Positions 25,669 through 34,017 of a DNA stretch of 64,000 nucleotides are shown here, one piece after another (position 1 is the stretch's first letter; every line of letters begins with the position of its first letter). Location of the stretch: the NCBI GenBank assembly GCA_947630285.1, contig CANRHD010000009.1:1-64000 (forward strand). Direction: 5' to 3'. The translations under genes and the position numbers were made by a program. Source of the DNA: an uncultured Clostridia bacterium (GTDB lineage Bacteria > Bacillota > Clostridia > Oscillospirales > Acutalibacteraceae). The notes under the pieces are model-generated. The model saw only the letters and a program-made list of their open reading frames with translations, was not told where the DNA came from and did not search any database.

Positions 25669-27210
25669 ATGATTAAATCATTTAACAGACAGCGAAAAAT
25701 AGTATCATTGCTGTTGTCACTTGCAATGATACTGACCGCTCTGCCCCTGGCAGGGTTCACAGCATTTGCGGAGGACGAATTATACAAAAGCGAAGGCTTT
25801 GAGTACAGAATACTTGAAGACGGCTCGGCGGAGATTACAAGCTATATAAAAAACGCAGAAACATATGATATTCCCTCGGAGCTTGACGGACACACGGTTA
25901 CAAGCATAGGAGATTATTCATTTACATATTGCGACAGCTTAAAAAATGTAATAATGCCGGACAGCGTTACAAATATAGGCGTTTGGGCGTTTGCACATTG
26001 CCCCGGCTTAGCAGATATAACAATACCGGACAAGGTTACAAGCATAGGTAATTATGCGTTTTCCCATTGTTCCGGTTTGACTGATGTAATAATACCGGAA
26101 AGCGTTACAGATATAGGTTACGCCGCATTTGAATGGTGTGAGAACTTAGCAAGCGTAACAATCGGCGACAGCGTAACAAGCATAGGTAATTATGCGTTTT
26201 CATATTGCAGTAACTTAACGAGCATAACAATACCCGACAGCGTTACAGATCTGGGTGATTATGCATTTGCGCAGTGCACCGGCTTAACAAGCGTAACAAT
26301 CGGTGACGGCGTTACAAGCATAGGAGATTGGGCATTTGAAAATTGCGGCAGTTTAACGGAAATAAATGTTGGCGCAAACAATAATTACTATTCCTCGCAG
26401 GAAGGCGTTTTATTTGATAAAAATATAACAGAGCTTATACTGTATCCGGTAGGGAACAAAAGAACATCATATGATATTCCCAACGGCGTTACAAGCATAG
26501 GCGGAAATATATTTTCAAATTGCGACAGCTTAAAAAATGTAACAATTCCCGAAAGCGTTGAATATATACATGATTTTGCATTTGAAAATTGCAACGGCTT
26601 GACAGAAATAAAAGTTGACGCAAACAATAAAAACTATGCCTCACAGGACGGAGTATTGTTTAATAAGAATAAAACAGAGCTTATACAATATCCGGTAGGA
26701 AATGAAAGAAAAACATATGAAATTCCCGACAGCGTTACACTCATATGCGAAAATTCATTTAAAAATTGTAACAGCCTAACCGACATATATATATTAAACA
26801 AGGATTGTTTTATTGTTTCATCAGAATATTTTTATCCGATACCGACTGAAATCACAGTCCACGGTTATGCAGGTTCAACCGCCGAGGAATATGCAAAAGA
26901 ATACGGCAACAATTTCGTTGTCATAGAGGACGAACCCGTGCCCCCGGACGACCCGACAAAGCCGGATAAGCCGGTAACGCCCGATGAGTCTATTATAATC
27001 GGCGATGTTGACGGAAATAAGAAAATTACAATTACCGACGCTAAGTGGATTTTACAAAATACCGTAAAATCAAGAACCCTTACCGAGAAGCAGGCAAAGG
27101 CCGCCGACCTCAACAAGGACGGTAAAATTACAATCGTTGACGCAAAATGGGTGCTTCAAATAGTCGTAGGCCTTAGGGACGCCCAAACTCTCAAACCGAT
27201 TAAGAAATAA
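25669..27210 (+). CDS. Secreted BspA-like leucine-rich-repeat protein with C-terminal type I dockerin
   Basis: 513 residues. An N-terminal signal peptide (basic start, LLLSLAMILTALPLAGFTAFA) is followed by about a dozen LRR_5/BspA repeats (pattern SVTSIGDYAFxxCxxLTSVT). A Pro/Asp linker (PPDDPTKPDKPVTPDE) leads to a dockerin with two calcium-binding repeats, DVDGNKKITITDAKWIL and DLNKDGKITIVDAKWVL. BspA-type repeats mediate adhesion in other bacteria; the dockerin would attach the protein to a cohesin scaffold, not an enzyme. Expression is probably switched by the G-tract promoter. GGTAGGAA precedes the ATG. Confidence 0.92.
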   Translation: MIKSFNRQRKIVSLLLSLAMILTALPLAGFTAFAEDELYKSEGFEYRILEDGSAEITSYIKNAETYDIPSELDGHTVTSIGDYSFTYCDSLKNVIMPDSVTNIGVWAFAHCPGLADITIPDKVTSIGNYAFSHCSGLTDVIIPESVTDIGYAAFEWCENLASVTIGDSVTSIGNYAFSYCSNLTSITIPDSVTDLGDYAFAQCTGLTSVTIGDGVTSIGDWAFENCGSLTEINVGANNNYYSSQEGVLFDKNITELILYPVGNKRTSYDIPNGVTSIGGNIFSNCDSLKNVTIPESVEYIHDFAFENCNGLTEIKVDANNKNYASQDGVLFNKNKTELIQYPVGNERKTYEIPDSVTLICENSFKNCNSLTDIYILNKDCFIVSSEYFYPIPTEITVHGYAGSTAEEYAKEYGNNFVVIEDEPVPPDDPTKPDKPVTPDESIIIGDVDGNKKITITDAKWILQNTVKSRTLTEKQAKAADLNKDGKITIVDAKWVLQIVVGLRDAQTLKPIKK

Positions 27211-27271
27211 ATTTTAAAGCAAAAAGTTCTTAAAAAGCATAAACAAAGCAATAACAAAAAAACAAAACAAT

Positions 27272-27316
27272 AAAAAGCGGTTATACCGAGGTGGAACTTG
27301 GTACAACCGCTTTTTT
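27272..27316 (+). terminator. Terminator of the LRR-dockerin gene
   Basis: AAAAAGCGGTT pairs with AACCGCTTTTTT around a loop that itself contains a small hairpin. Confidence 0.8.
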
Positions 27317-27342
27317 GTCTTTGATTGATTTTAAAGGTAAGA

Positions 27343-27441
27343 GAATTTCGCAGTCTGCGGACTGCGACGAGAAATTCCCTCGGCTCACCGAAAATTTGGG
27401 CTAAGCCCGACCGCCGCTCGCCTTAAGCGAAGCTCTGTACC
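27343..27441 (-). repeat. Small hairpin-rich repeat fragment
   Basis: It contains TCGCAGTCTGCGGACTGCGA, the reverse complement of the central hairpin of the interspersed elements at 19.6, 21.4 and 35.7 kb, bracketed by GAATTTC and GAAATTC. The remaining sequence (GGGCTAAGCCC, GCTCGCCTTAAGCGAAGC) forms more short hairpins and does not match the other copies. Perhaps a related or degraded element downstream of the ABC genes. Confidence 0.45.
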
Positions 27442-27462
27442 TTTTTTCTCGGTATTTTCAAC

Positions 27463-29262
27463 TCAGCTTTTATATTTTTCCGCCTGAAGCGTAAACATCT
27501 TTGCGTATGTTCCGCCGAGCTCCATAAGCTCTTCGTGCGAGCCTGCCTCTATTATCTCACCGTTTTCCATAACATATATTTTATCGGCTATCACCGTTGT
27601 GGAAAGCCTGTGGGAGATAAATATTACCGTCTTGTGCTTTGCCGCCTCAAGCATGGTTTGGTTGAGCTTGTATTCGGCTATCGGGTCAAGGTTTGCCGAC
27701 GGCTCGTCAAGGATTACATACGGGCATTTTTTGTAGAACGCCCTTGCGATAGCCACTTTCTGAGCCTCACCGCCCGAAAGCATAACGCCGTTTTCGTCAA
27801 ATTCCCTTAAAATTTCCGTATCCGTGCCGTATTTCAATTCCTTTGTAAATCCGCTGCTGTTCAACGCCTCCATAACGGCGGCGCTGTCAAAATCTTTGTC
27901 AAGCGCAACATTCTCGCCTATCGAACACGAAAAGGTCTGAAAATCCTGGAACACCGCCGCAAACCTGTCCCTGTGAGAAGCCACGGTTACATCTTTAATG
28001 TTTTCGCCGCCTATCAGAATTTCACCCTCGGTTGCGTCGTACAGCCTCAGCAGTAAATTGGTCAGCGTCGTTTTGCCGGCCCCGTTATAGCCTACAAGCG
28101 CAATTTTCTCATACGGCTTTATTTCAAGATTGATATTGTTGAGAGTCGGCTTGTCGTTGCCGGGATAAGTAAACGACATATTCTTAATCGAAATCGTTTT
28201 CGGCTCGGCGCACTCCGCCTTTCCCCTGCCGTCCTTGATTTTATAGTCGGCTTTCAGGAACTCTCTGTATTTTTCAATCATCTTTGCCCTTTCCGACATT
28301 ACCGCCCTTGCCCACACGGTAAGGAAATTGATTGACAGCGCTATGGAGTAAGCTCCGTTAAAGGTTGCCACAAAATCGCCGGGCGACAGCGTTTTTTTGA
28401 CAAGCACGCAGTAGCCCAAGTACAGCGGCAGAATAAGCATAAAGCCCATGCCCTGAACGCCGACCTGCTGAATACCGTAGCACAGAGAGATTTTTTTCCA
28501 ATACCTTTTCTGGTTGTCGATTACATCGTCTGCGGCGTCGTTATACCTGTCCATAAGCAGGGGAGTTATGCCGTTCATTCTGACCTCTTTGGCATAGTCC
28601 TGCAAGTAGAAAATCCGTTGGAAATAGTCGCTCCTGCGGTGGTATCTCGTGTTGTCGATCCTCCTGCCCATCTGAAGCTCAGCTATCTTTGAGCTCAAAG
28701 GCAGGAATATTAATATCGAAGCGAGAATTATTACAAGGCAAACGGGGTCAACCGCAAGTATAACCGAAGCTATTGCGCCGAGCGATATTAAGTTTGCCAC
28801 ATAGTTCTGCACAAGCCCCAGCAGACCCTGAATATTATCCGACGAGGACTCAATGGTTAAAATAAAGTTGTTGTAAAAGTCGGGGTCGTCGTAGCTTTCA
28901 AGGTCAAGCAGATGCGCCTTTTCGTACAGCTTTGAATTGAGCTTGAAATACAGCCTTTCACGCTCCATATTCCAGTAAAATTCCCTGTATAGAATTGTGA
29001 TAAGGTTTCCGAAGATGATTACCGCCGCAATGATTAACACGGCGTAATAAATCCTCTCTAAATTTTTACCCTCAACAACCGTGTCGATTATGTATTTTAC
29101 GCCTATTACGGAAACAAGCCTCGGCGGCAGCGTTCGGAAAATTCCCGACATTATATCGCCTATTACAAGCCCCGGGGAAAGACGGAACATAAGCCACAGA
29201 AAGTACATAATGTTGCTGAACATCGAGTGTTCGTCTTTGTTTTTCTTATTTAATTTAAGCAT
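27463..29262 (-). CDS. ABC exporter, fused membrane and ATPase domains (second subunit)
   Basis: A 599-residue half-transporter: six membrane helices in residues about 20-320, then an ATPase domain with Walker A GYNGAGKTTL (about 389), signature LSGGEAQKVAIARA (about 495) and Walker B YVILDEPSANLDP. It overlaps the preceding ABC gene by eight bases, so the two products almost certainly form a heterodimer. It has no N-terminal C39 peptidase domain. The substrate may be the small peptide encoded upstream or a xenobiotic. Confidence 0.93.
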   Translation of the reverse strand: MLKLNKKNKDEHSMFSNIMYFLWLMFRLSPGLVIGDIMSGIFRTLPPRLVSVIGVKYIIDTVVEGKNLERIYYAVLIIAAVIIFGNLITILYREFYWNMERERLYFKLNSKLYEKAHLLDLESYDDPDFYNNFILTIESSSDNIQGLLGLVQNYVANLISLGAIASVILAVDPVCLVIILASILIFLPLSSKIAELQMGRRIDNTRYHRRSDYFQRIFYLQDYAKEVRMNGITPLLMDRYNDAADDVIDNQKRYWKKISLCYGIQQVGVQGMGFMLILPLYLGYCVLVKKTLSPGDFVATFNGAYSIALSINFLTVWARAVMSERAKMIEKYREFLKADYKIKDGRGKAECAEPKTISIKNMSFTYPGNDKPTLNNINLEIKPYEKIALVGYNGAGKTTLTNLLLRLYDATEGEILIGGENIKDVTVASHRDRFAAVFQDFQTFSCSIGENVALDKDFDSAAVMEALNSSGFTKELKYGTDTEILREFDENGVMLSGGEAQKVAIARAFYKKCPYVILDEPSANLDPIAEYKLNQTMLEAAKHKTVIFISHRLSTTVIADKIYVMENGEIIEAGSHEELMELGGTYAKMFTLQAEKYKS

Positions 29263-31078
29263 CGTTTTCGCCCTCCTCTCTTACATAGCCGGAAGCCTGA
29301 AGCTTAAACATTCTGCTGTATTCTCCGTCCGAGCCGAGCAACTGCTTATGCGTGCCGCTTTCGGAAATTCTGCCGTCTGAAATGACAAAGATCCTGTCCG
29401 AAAGCACGGCGGAGGACAGCCTGTGAGAAATATATATAACGGTTTTGTCCTTGGTTGCGTCAATAAGGCTCTCGTACATTTTGTATTCCGCAATCGGGTC
29501 GAGGGCGGACGAGGGCTCGTCAAGCACGGCGATTTCATACTCGCCGGCAAAAAGCCTTGCGGTGGAGAGCTTTTGGTTTTCGCCGCCGGAAAGCCCTGCG
29601 CCGTTTTCGTCAAATTCCCTCGTCAGCACGGTTTCGCCGCCGGAGGGCATGGAGCTGATTTTTTCCCAAAGCCCTGCCTTTTTAAGGGCGGACTTTGCCC
29701 TTTCTCTGTCCTCGTCGGAACATTCCCTGCAAATTACATTTTCAAAAATGGAAATTGCAAAGTTCCTGTAATCCTGGAAAACGGTTGCAAAGGCGTTTCT
29801 GAGGGAGTCTACGGTATATTCCTTTATGTTTACTCCGTTATAGAGAATTTCACCCTGCGTCGGGTCGTAAAACCTGAGCAGAAGCTTTACGAGCGTAGAC
29901 TTGCCTGCGCCGTTTACACCGACTATGGCAATGGTTTCGCCCTTTGTGATTTTAAATGAAATATTTTCAAGCACATTTTTCTTTGCGCTCGGATAGCGGA
30001 AAGTGACATTTTTAAATTCAAGGCTTTCAAATTTCCCCGCCGTTTTCTCTCCGTCCTTTATGTTCGTTTCACAGTCGAAAAAGTCGTGCAAATTCTGAAA
30101 GTACAACGCCATTTGAGCCATTTCATCAAAGCAGTAGGTGATAAGCGTTATCGACTCCCTTACCGAAGTGAACGCCGAAATAACAACGGAAAAGCCCGAA
30201 ACGCTCAAAGTATTTTTCCTGACAAATTGGTAAGCCGCATATGCGTAAGTGCCGATAAGCGGGATGAATTCCGAAAACAGCGTGCTTATCATGCTGTAAA
30301 CAAACAGCTTAAAGCCGTAGCTTTTAAGTATTTTTACATTTTCCTTAATCGCCTTGTCAAAGCGCTTCATCATAACCGAAAAAATATTCGAGGTACGCAT
30401 ATCCTTTGAAAAGTCCTTTAAGAAAACGGTTCTTTGGATATACGCCTTCGTGCGGTTATTGCCCGCCATTTCCCAGTCCCTTTTATACACTTTTTTGCTT
30501 TTGCGAAGCTCTATTACGAAAACGAAAAGGGTGGGAATAAGGAAAAGCAGATATACGGGGCCTATCGAGGCGACCGTGCCCAACAAGAATATAAGCGACA
30601 GCACGGAGGAAACAACATCGGCAAAATCGGAGCAGAGAACATCGTAATAGCCTGCCGACATAACAAGCGTAGCTCTCTGGTATTTGTCGTAGAATTTCGG
30701 CTCCTCGTACTCGGCGACGTCAAGCGAAATAGCCTTCTCGAAGACCATATTGTTAAGCACCTTGAGTACCCTTTTTGTAGATACCTGCCTTATATATGAC
30801 GACCACCAGGTCACTACTTTTATAAACACCGTGACGCCGAAAAACAAAAGCAAATCACGCAAAAACAGGTTGAAATCTCCGCCCGAGTCAATAACGCCGA
30901 GCAGGACCTTTAAAAACAGCACGCCCTGTATGTAACGCATAAAAATATTGTCCGCCAAATAGCTGACCATATAGCTTAAAAACAGCTTTTTGTCGGCTTT
31001 CCATACAAGCTTTAAAGCATATGCAATGTTTTTGAAAACGGGTACTTTTTCGTTTTCGTGAAGCTTTACATATCTCAT
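29255..31078 (-). CDS. ABC exporter, fused membrane and ATPase domains (first subunit)
   Basis: A 607-residue partner of the next gene: membrane helices in about residues 30-320, Walker A GVNGAGKSTL (about 384), signature LSGGENQKLSTARL (about 496), Walker B IAVLDEPSSALDP. The ATG at 31078 follows GGAGGAAGAT; an upstream TTG lies inside that ribosome site and is rejected. A terminator-like hairpin separates it from the 37-residue peptide gene, which could set a high peptide-to-transporter ratio. Confidence 0.93.
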   Translation of the reverse strand: MRYVKLHENEKVPVFKNIAYALKLVWKADKKLFLSYMVSYLADNIFMRYIQGVLFLKVLLGVIDSGGDFNLFLRDLLLFFGVTVFIKVVTWWSSYIRQVSTKRVLKVLNNMVFEKAISLDVAEYEEPKFYDKYQRATLVMSAGYYDVLCSDFADVVSSVLSLIFLLGTVASIGPVYLLFLIPTLFVFVIELRKSKKVYKRDWEMAGNNRTKAYIQRTVFLKDFSKDMRTSNIFSVMMKRFDKAIKENVKILKSYGFKLFVYSMISTLFSEFIPLIGTYAYAAYQFVRKNTLSVSGFSVVISAFTSVRESITLITYCFDEMAQMALYFQNLHDFFDCETNIKDGEKTAGKFESLEFKNVTFRYPSAKKNVLENISFKITKGETIAIVGVNGAGKSTLVKLLLRFYDPTQGEILYNGVNIKEYTVDSLRNAFATVFQDYRNFAISIFENVICRECSDEDRERAKSALKKAGLWEKISSMPSGGETVLTREFDENGAGLSGGENQKLSTARLFAGEYEIAVLDEPSSALDPIAEYKMYESLIDATKDKTVIYISHRLSSAVLSDRIFVISDGRISESGTHKQLLGSDGEYSRMFKLQASGYVREEGENDA

Positions 31079-31091
31079 ATCTTCCTCCAAA

Positions 31092-31127
31092 TAAAATAAA
31101 AAAGCACTGCCGAAGCTCCGACAGTGC
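31092..31127 (-). terminator. Hairpin terminator or attenuator between the peptide gene and the ABC genes
   Basis: On the minus strand GCACTGTCG and CGGCAGTGC pair (one mismatch) and are followed by TTTTTTATTTTATTT. The ABC ribosome site lies directly after it, so partial readthrough is expected unless the ABC genes have their own promoter. Confidence 0.7.
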
Positions 31128-31154
31128 GTAATATCCCAAAAAAACTTAAAAAAG

Positions 31155-31268
31155 CTAATCGCAAGTATGGGGTATCCTGCACCTTTCGGGGCAGAAAACT
31201 ATATTAACAGAATCCATTGGGCGATACTGTTCGGACATTCTTGAACGATAATTATACGAATATGTCAT
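31155..31268 (-). CDS. 37-residue cysteine-containing peptide upstream of an ABC exporter pair
   Basis: The frame has a strong AAGGAGG ribosome site eight bases before its ATG, a 17-base-spaced promoter, and a terminator after it, so I regard it as a real gene. The product starts MTYSYNYRSRMSEQYRPMDS and ends VNIVFCPERCRIPHTCD, with three Cys and a His concentrated in the last 12 residues. It could be an exported or modified peptide, or a regulatory leader peptide for the exporter. No modification enzyme or peptidase is next to it. I do not recognise a family. Confidence 0.6.
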   Translation of the reverse strand: MTYSYNYRSRMSEQYRPMDSVNIVFCPERCRIPHTCD

Positions 31269-31292
31269 TTTTCTGCCTCCTTTTTGTAAATT

Positions 31293-31347
31293 TTAACCGT
31301 TGCGCAACGATTAAAATTAAGATAACACAAATGCTTTGCCATGTCAA
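31293..31347 (-). promoter_or_regulatory. Promoter and palindromic operator of the peptide-ABC operon
   Basis: On the minus strand TTGACA (31342-31347) and TATCTT (31319-31324) are 17 bases apart. The near-perfect palindrome TTAATCGTTGCGCAACGGTTAA (31293-31314; core CGTTGCGCAACG) lies between the -10 and the ribosome site. A TTGCGCAA core is reminiscent of MarR-type operators. No regulator gene is adjacent. Confidence 0.65.
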
Positions 31348-31463
31348 CAAAAATTTTTAGACTGTTTTTAACTATCACCCCTTTGCGCTTTTTATACAAA
31401 AATATCATAACGGCAAAAAAAGCGGCATAAAATTAATAAACACAATTAAAGGAGATTTTTAAA

Positions 31464-31754
31464 ATGGCAGATAATACATTAAAACAAAAAATGCCCCACA
31501 ATGTAATTATGGAGGACCGCCGCCATCTCACCGTTTCGGGAGTAGAGGATATTGACAGCTTTGACGAACAGGCAGTTGTAATTTTCACCCAGATGGGCGA
31601 GCTTACCGTAAAGGGAGACGACCTGCATATAAACCGTTTGAGCCTTGAGGTCGGCGAAATTTTGATAGAGGGCGAAATCTATTCCCTTGTCTATTCCGAA
31701 AAGCAGGAAAAGCAAAGCTCGTCCCAGGGCTTTTTCTCAAAGGTGTTTCGGTAA
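31464..31754 (+). CDS. yabP: Sporulation protein YabP
   Basis: A 96-residue YabP/YqfC-family protein (NVIMEDRRHLTVSGVEDIDSF, VIFTQMGELTVKGDDLHI, GEILIEGEIYSLVYSE), required for spore coat or cortex assembly in Bacillus. It starts a yabP-yabQ-divIC-yabR row identical in order to B. subtilis. Its stop overlaps the yabQ ATG by one base. Confidence 0.92.
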   Translation: MADNTLKQKMPHNVIMEDRRHLTVSGVEDIDSFDEQAVVIFTQMGELTVKGDDLHINRLSLEVGEILIEGEIYSLVYSEKQEKQSSSQGFFSKVFR

Positions 31755-32245
31755 TGGAATATATTTTAAGTCTGTCAACTCAAACAAAAAGCTTTCTGTA
31801 TTCCCTGGGCTTCGGGCTTTTGATAGGTGTGCTTTACGACGCTTTGAGGGTTGTCAGGCTTATTCTTTCTTTTTCAAAAGCCGCCGTATATATTACGGAT
31901 TTTTTGTTTGCTTTGGTATCTGCCGTTATGACTTTTTTATTCTGCCTCTCGGTCACAAACGGGGAGGTGCGTTCGTATATTATCCTCGGCGAGTTTATAG
32001 GGTTTTCCGTTTTTTACTTCTCTTTCGGGAGCGTTGCGGTCAGGTTTACGGAAAAAAGCGTAAGAAAAATATTTAATGCGGTTAAAAGATTTTTTCATTT
32101 CATTTTTTCACCCTTTATCAGGATTTTTACGGTAATAAGCCTGAAAATTTCAAATTTAAAGAAAAAAGTGAGAAAAAAGGCGAAAAAACCTAAAGAAATT
32201 GCCAAAAATCTCTTGCAAAAGTCTAAAAAATCAGATATAATTTAA
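31754..32245 (+). CDS. yabQ: Spore cortex biosynthesis protein YabQ
   Basis: 163 residues with several hydrophobic helices (SFLYSLGFGLLIGVLYDALRV, ITDFLFALVSAVMTFLFCLS, FIGFSVFYFSFGSVAVRF) and a basic C-terminal tail. Family, length and position after yabP match YabQ, a forespore outer-membrane protein needed for cortex formation. Confidence 0.9.
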   Translation: MEYILSLSTQTKSFLYSLGFGLLIGVLYDALRVVRLILSFSKAAVYITDFLFALVSAVMTFLFCLSVTNGEVRSYIILGEFIGFSVFYFSFGSVAVRFTEKSVRKIFNAVKRFFHFIFSPFIRIFTVISLKISNLKKKVRKKAKKPKEIAKNLLQKSKKSDII

Positions 32246-32297
32246 CAGAAAATATGTAACTTTATTTCAGATAAAATCTAACTAAGAGAGAATAAAA

Positions 32298-32609
32298 ATG
32301 AAAACAAACAAAAAACGCCCTGCGCGTAAACCGCAAAAGTTCAGTTTTATACTTTCAATATGCCTGCTTCTGTTAGTGGGCTACTTTGCAATCAGCTTAA
32401 TAAATGTCCATATGCAGATAAACGACCGCAAAAATGAGGTTAAGGAGCTTGACAGCGAGTACGAGGAACAGCTTGCGGACAATAAGGAGCTTAGCAGGGT
32501 CATTGACGGCGGCGACAAGGAAGAGTATATTGAGCGCATAGCTCGTGAAAAATTAGGCTATGTAATGCCCGGCGAAAGGGTTTATTACAACATAACACCA
32601 AACAACTGA
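32298..32609 (+). CDS. divIC: Septum formation initiator, FtsB/DivIC family
   Basis: 103 residues: a basic cytoplasmic start, one membrane helix (FILSICLLLLVGYFAISLI), a coiled coil (NDRKNEVKELDSEYEEQL) and the terminal IERIAREKLGYVMPGERVYY typical of DivIC/FtsB. It would form the divisome complex with FtsL and DivIB. Its place after yabQ matches Bacillus. Confidence 0.92.
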   Translation: MKTNKKRPARKPQKFSFILSICLLLLVGYFAISLINVHMQINDRKNEVKELDSEYEEQLADNKELSRVIDGGDKEEYIERIAREKLGYVMPGERVYYNITPNN

Positions 32610-32649
32610 ATTTCTGTTTGTTATTCTCGAGGGAGGATTATTCACTTTT

Positions 32650-33096
32650 ATGTTTGAAGTCGGCCAGGTCCTTGACGGCAAAGTTACAGGTCTTACTAAT
32701 TTCGGCGCTTTTGTCAGCTTGCCCGAAAATAAAACCGGTATGGTACATATTTCGGAAATTTCCCTTTCGTATGTTAAGGATATTCACGATTTTCTCAAAG
32801 AGGGTCAGAGCGTCAGGGTAAAAATAATCGAGATAAGCGGCTCCGGTAAAATCAGCCTGTCGATTAAGCAGGTCGAAGAACAGGATGGGCAGAAGGCAGA
32901 TGCGGACAAGGCCAAAAAACCTGCGGCCAAAGCCTCGGCGGCAAATGTTTGGAAAGGTATGCCCGAGAAAAAGAGCAACGCTCCCATGTCCTTTGAGGAT
33001 ATGATAGCGCAGTTTAAGCAGAGGAGCGACGAAAAGCTCGCCGACAAGAGAAAAAATACAGACTCAAAACGAGGTTCATATTCAAAAAGAAGGTAA
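32650..33096 (+). CDS. yabR: S1-domain RNA-binding protein (YabR-like)
   Basis: 148 residues with one S1 domain (residues 1-75: VGQVLDGKVTGLTNFGAFV, GMVHISEISLSYVKDI, GKISLSIKQVE) and a charged, disordered C-terminal half. This is the general-stress/polyribonucleotide-nucleotidyltransferase-like S1 family of B. subtilis YabR. Preceded by GAGGGAGG. The last gene before a terminator. Confidence 0.9.
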   Translation: MFEVGQVLDGKVTGLTNFGAFVSLPENKTGMVHISEISLSYVKDIHDFLKEGQSVRVKIIEISGSGKISLSIKQVEEQDGQKADADKAKKPAAKASAANVWKGMPEKKSNAPMSFEDMIAQFKQRSDEKLADKRKNTDSKRGSYSKRR

Positions 33097-33100
33097 ACGG

Positions 33101-33129
33101 TGCAGGCAGTTATGCCTGCATGTTTTTTA
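33101..33129 (+). terminator. Terminator after yabR
   Basis: TGCAGGC and GCCTGCA pair around AGTTAT, followed by TGTTTTTT. It ends only ten bases before the fumarase start. Confidence 0.8.
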
Positions 33130-33138
33130 GGTAAAGCT

Positions 33139-33981
33139 ATGAGAGAAATTAATGTTTCACAAGTTCAGGACACGGTAAAAAGGCTGGTTATAAGGGCCAA
33201 CAAGGTTTTGCCCGAGGGGCTTTGCGCTTTAATTGAAAGCTCCCGTGAAGCGGAGGAAAAAGAGCTTCCGAAAAAAATTATGACTCAGCTTGTCAACAAT
33301 CTTGACGCCGCAAAACAGCTTGATATTCCCATTTGCCAGGACACGGGTATGGCGGTTATTTTTATAGAGGCAGGCCAAGATGTCCATTTCTTCGGCGGAG
33401 ATTTATACGAGAGCATAAACAGGGGCGTGGCGCAGGGCTATACCGAGGGGCTTTTGCGTAAATCAATAGTCAGAGATCCCTTTGACAGGGTAAACACGGG
33501 CGACAACACTCCGGCGGTGATACATTTTAAAATCGTTCCCGGCGAAGCGGTGAAGATTACCGCCTGTCCCAAGGGCTTCGGAAGCGAGAATATGAGCAGG
33601 CTGAAGATGTTTACCCCGTCGGCTTCAAGAGAAGATGTTATGAATTTTGTGCTTGAAACCGTCGTTACCGCAGGGGGAAACCCCTGTCCGCCCATGGTTG
33701 TCGGCGTCGGAATAGGCGGAGATTTTGAAAAATGCGCCTATCTCTCCAAAAAGGCGCTTTGCAGAGATGTAAGCATAAGAAACGAAAATGCGTTTTATCG
33801 GGATATGGAAACGGAGCTTTTGGAAAGGATAAACGAAACCGATATAGGCCCCCAGGGCTTCGGCGGCAGGACAACCGCCCTGTGCGTCAATGTCGAGCAG
33901 GCTCCCACGCATATTGCAGGACTGCCCGTTGCGGTCAACATAGGCTGTCATGTCACCCGTCATGCACAGGAAATTATCTGA
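33139..33981 (+). CDS. Class I fumarase (fumarate hydratase/TtdA-type), alpha subunit
   Basis: A 280-residue homologue of the N-terminal iron-sulfur half of class I fumarases and the alpha subunit of tartrate dehydratase. Cluster ligands are suggested by ICQDTGMAV, GGNPCPPMVVGVGIGGD and NIGCHVTRHA. Family beta subunits normally follow directly; here the next gene is a GH30 enzyme, so the partner is elsewhere or missing. The ATG at 33139 lies just after the yabR terminator, so transcription needs terminator readthrough or an unseen promoter. An in-frame ATG at 33100 is inside the terminator hairpin region and is less likely. Confidence 0.85.
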   Translation: MREINVSQVQDTVKRLVIRANKVLPEGLCALIESSREAEEKELPKKIMTQLVNNLDAAKQLDIPICQDTGMAVIFIEAGQDVHFFGGDLYESINRGVAQGYTEGLLRKSIVRDPFDRVNTGDNTPAVIHFKIVPGEAVKITACPKGFGSENMSRLKMFTPSASREDVMNFVLETVVTAGGNPCPPMVVGVGIGGDFEKCAYLSKKALCRDVSIRNENAFYRDMETELLERINETDIGPQGFGGRTTALCVNVEQAPTHIAGLPVAVNIGCHVTRHAQEII

Positions 33982-34017
33982 ACTTAAATTTGCTTATAAA
34001 TAATAAGGAGCGGAAAG

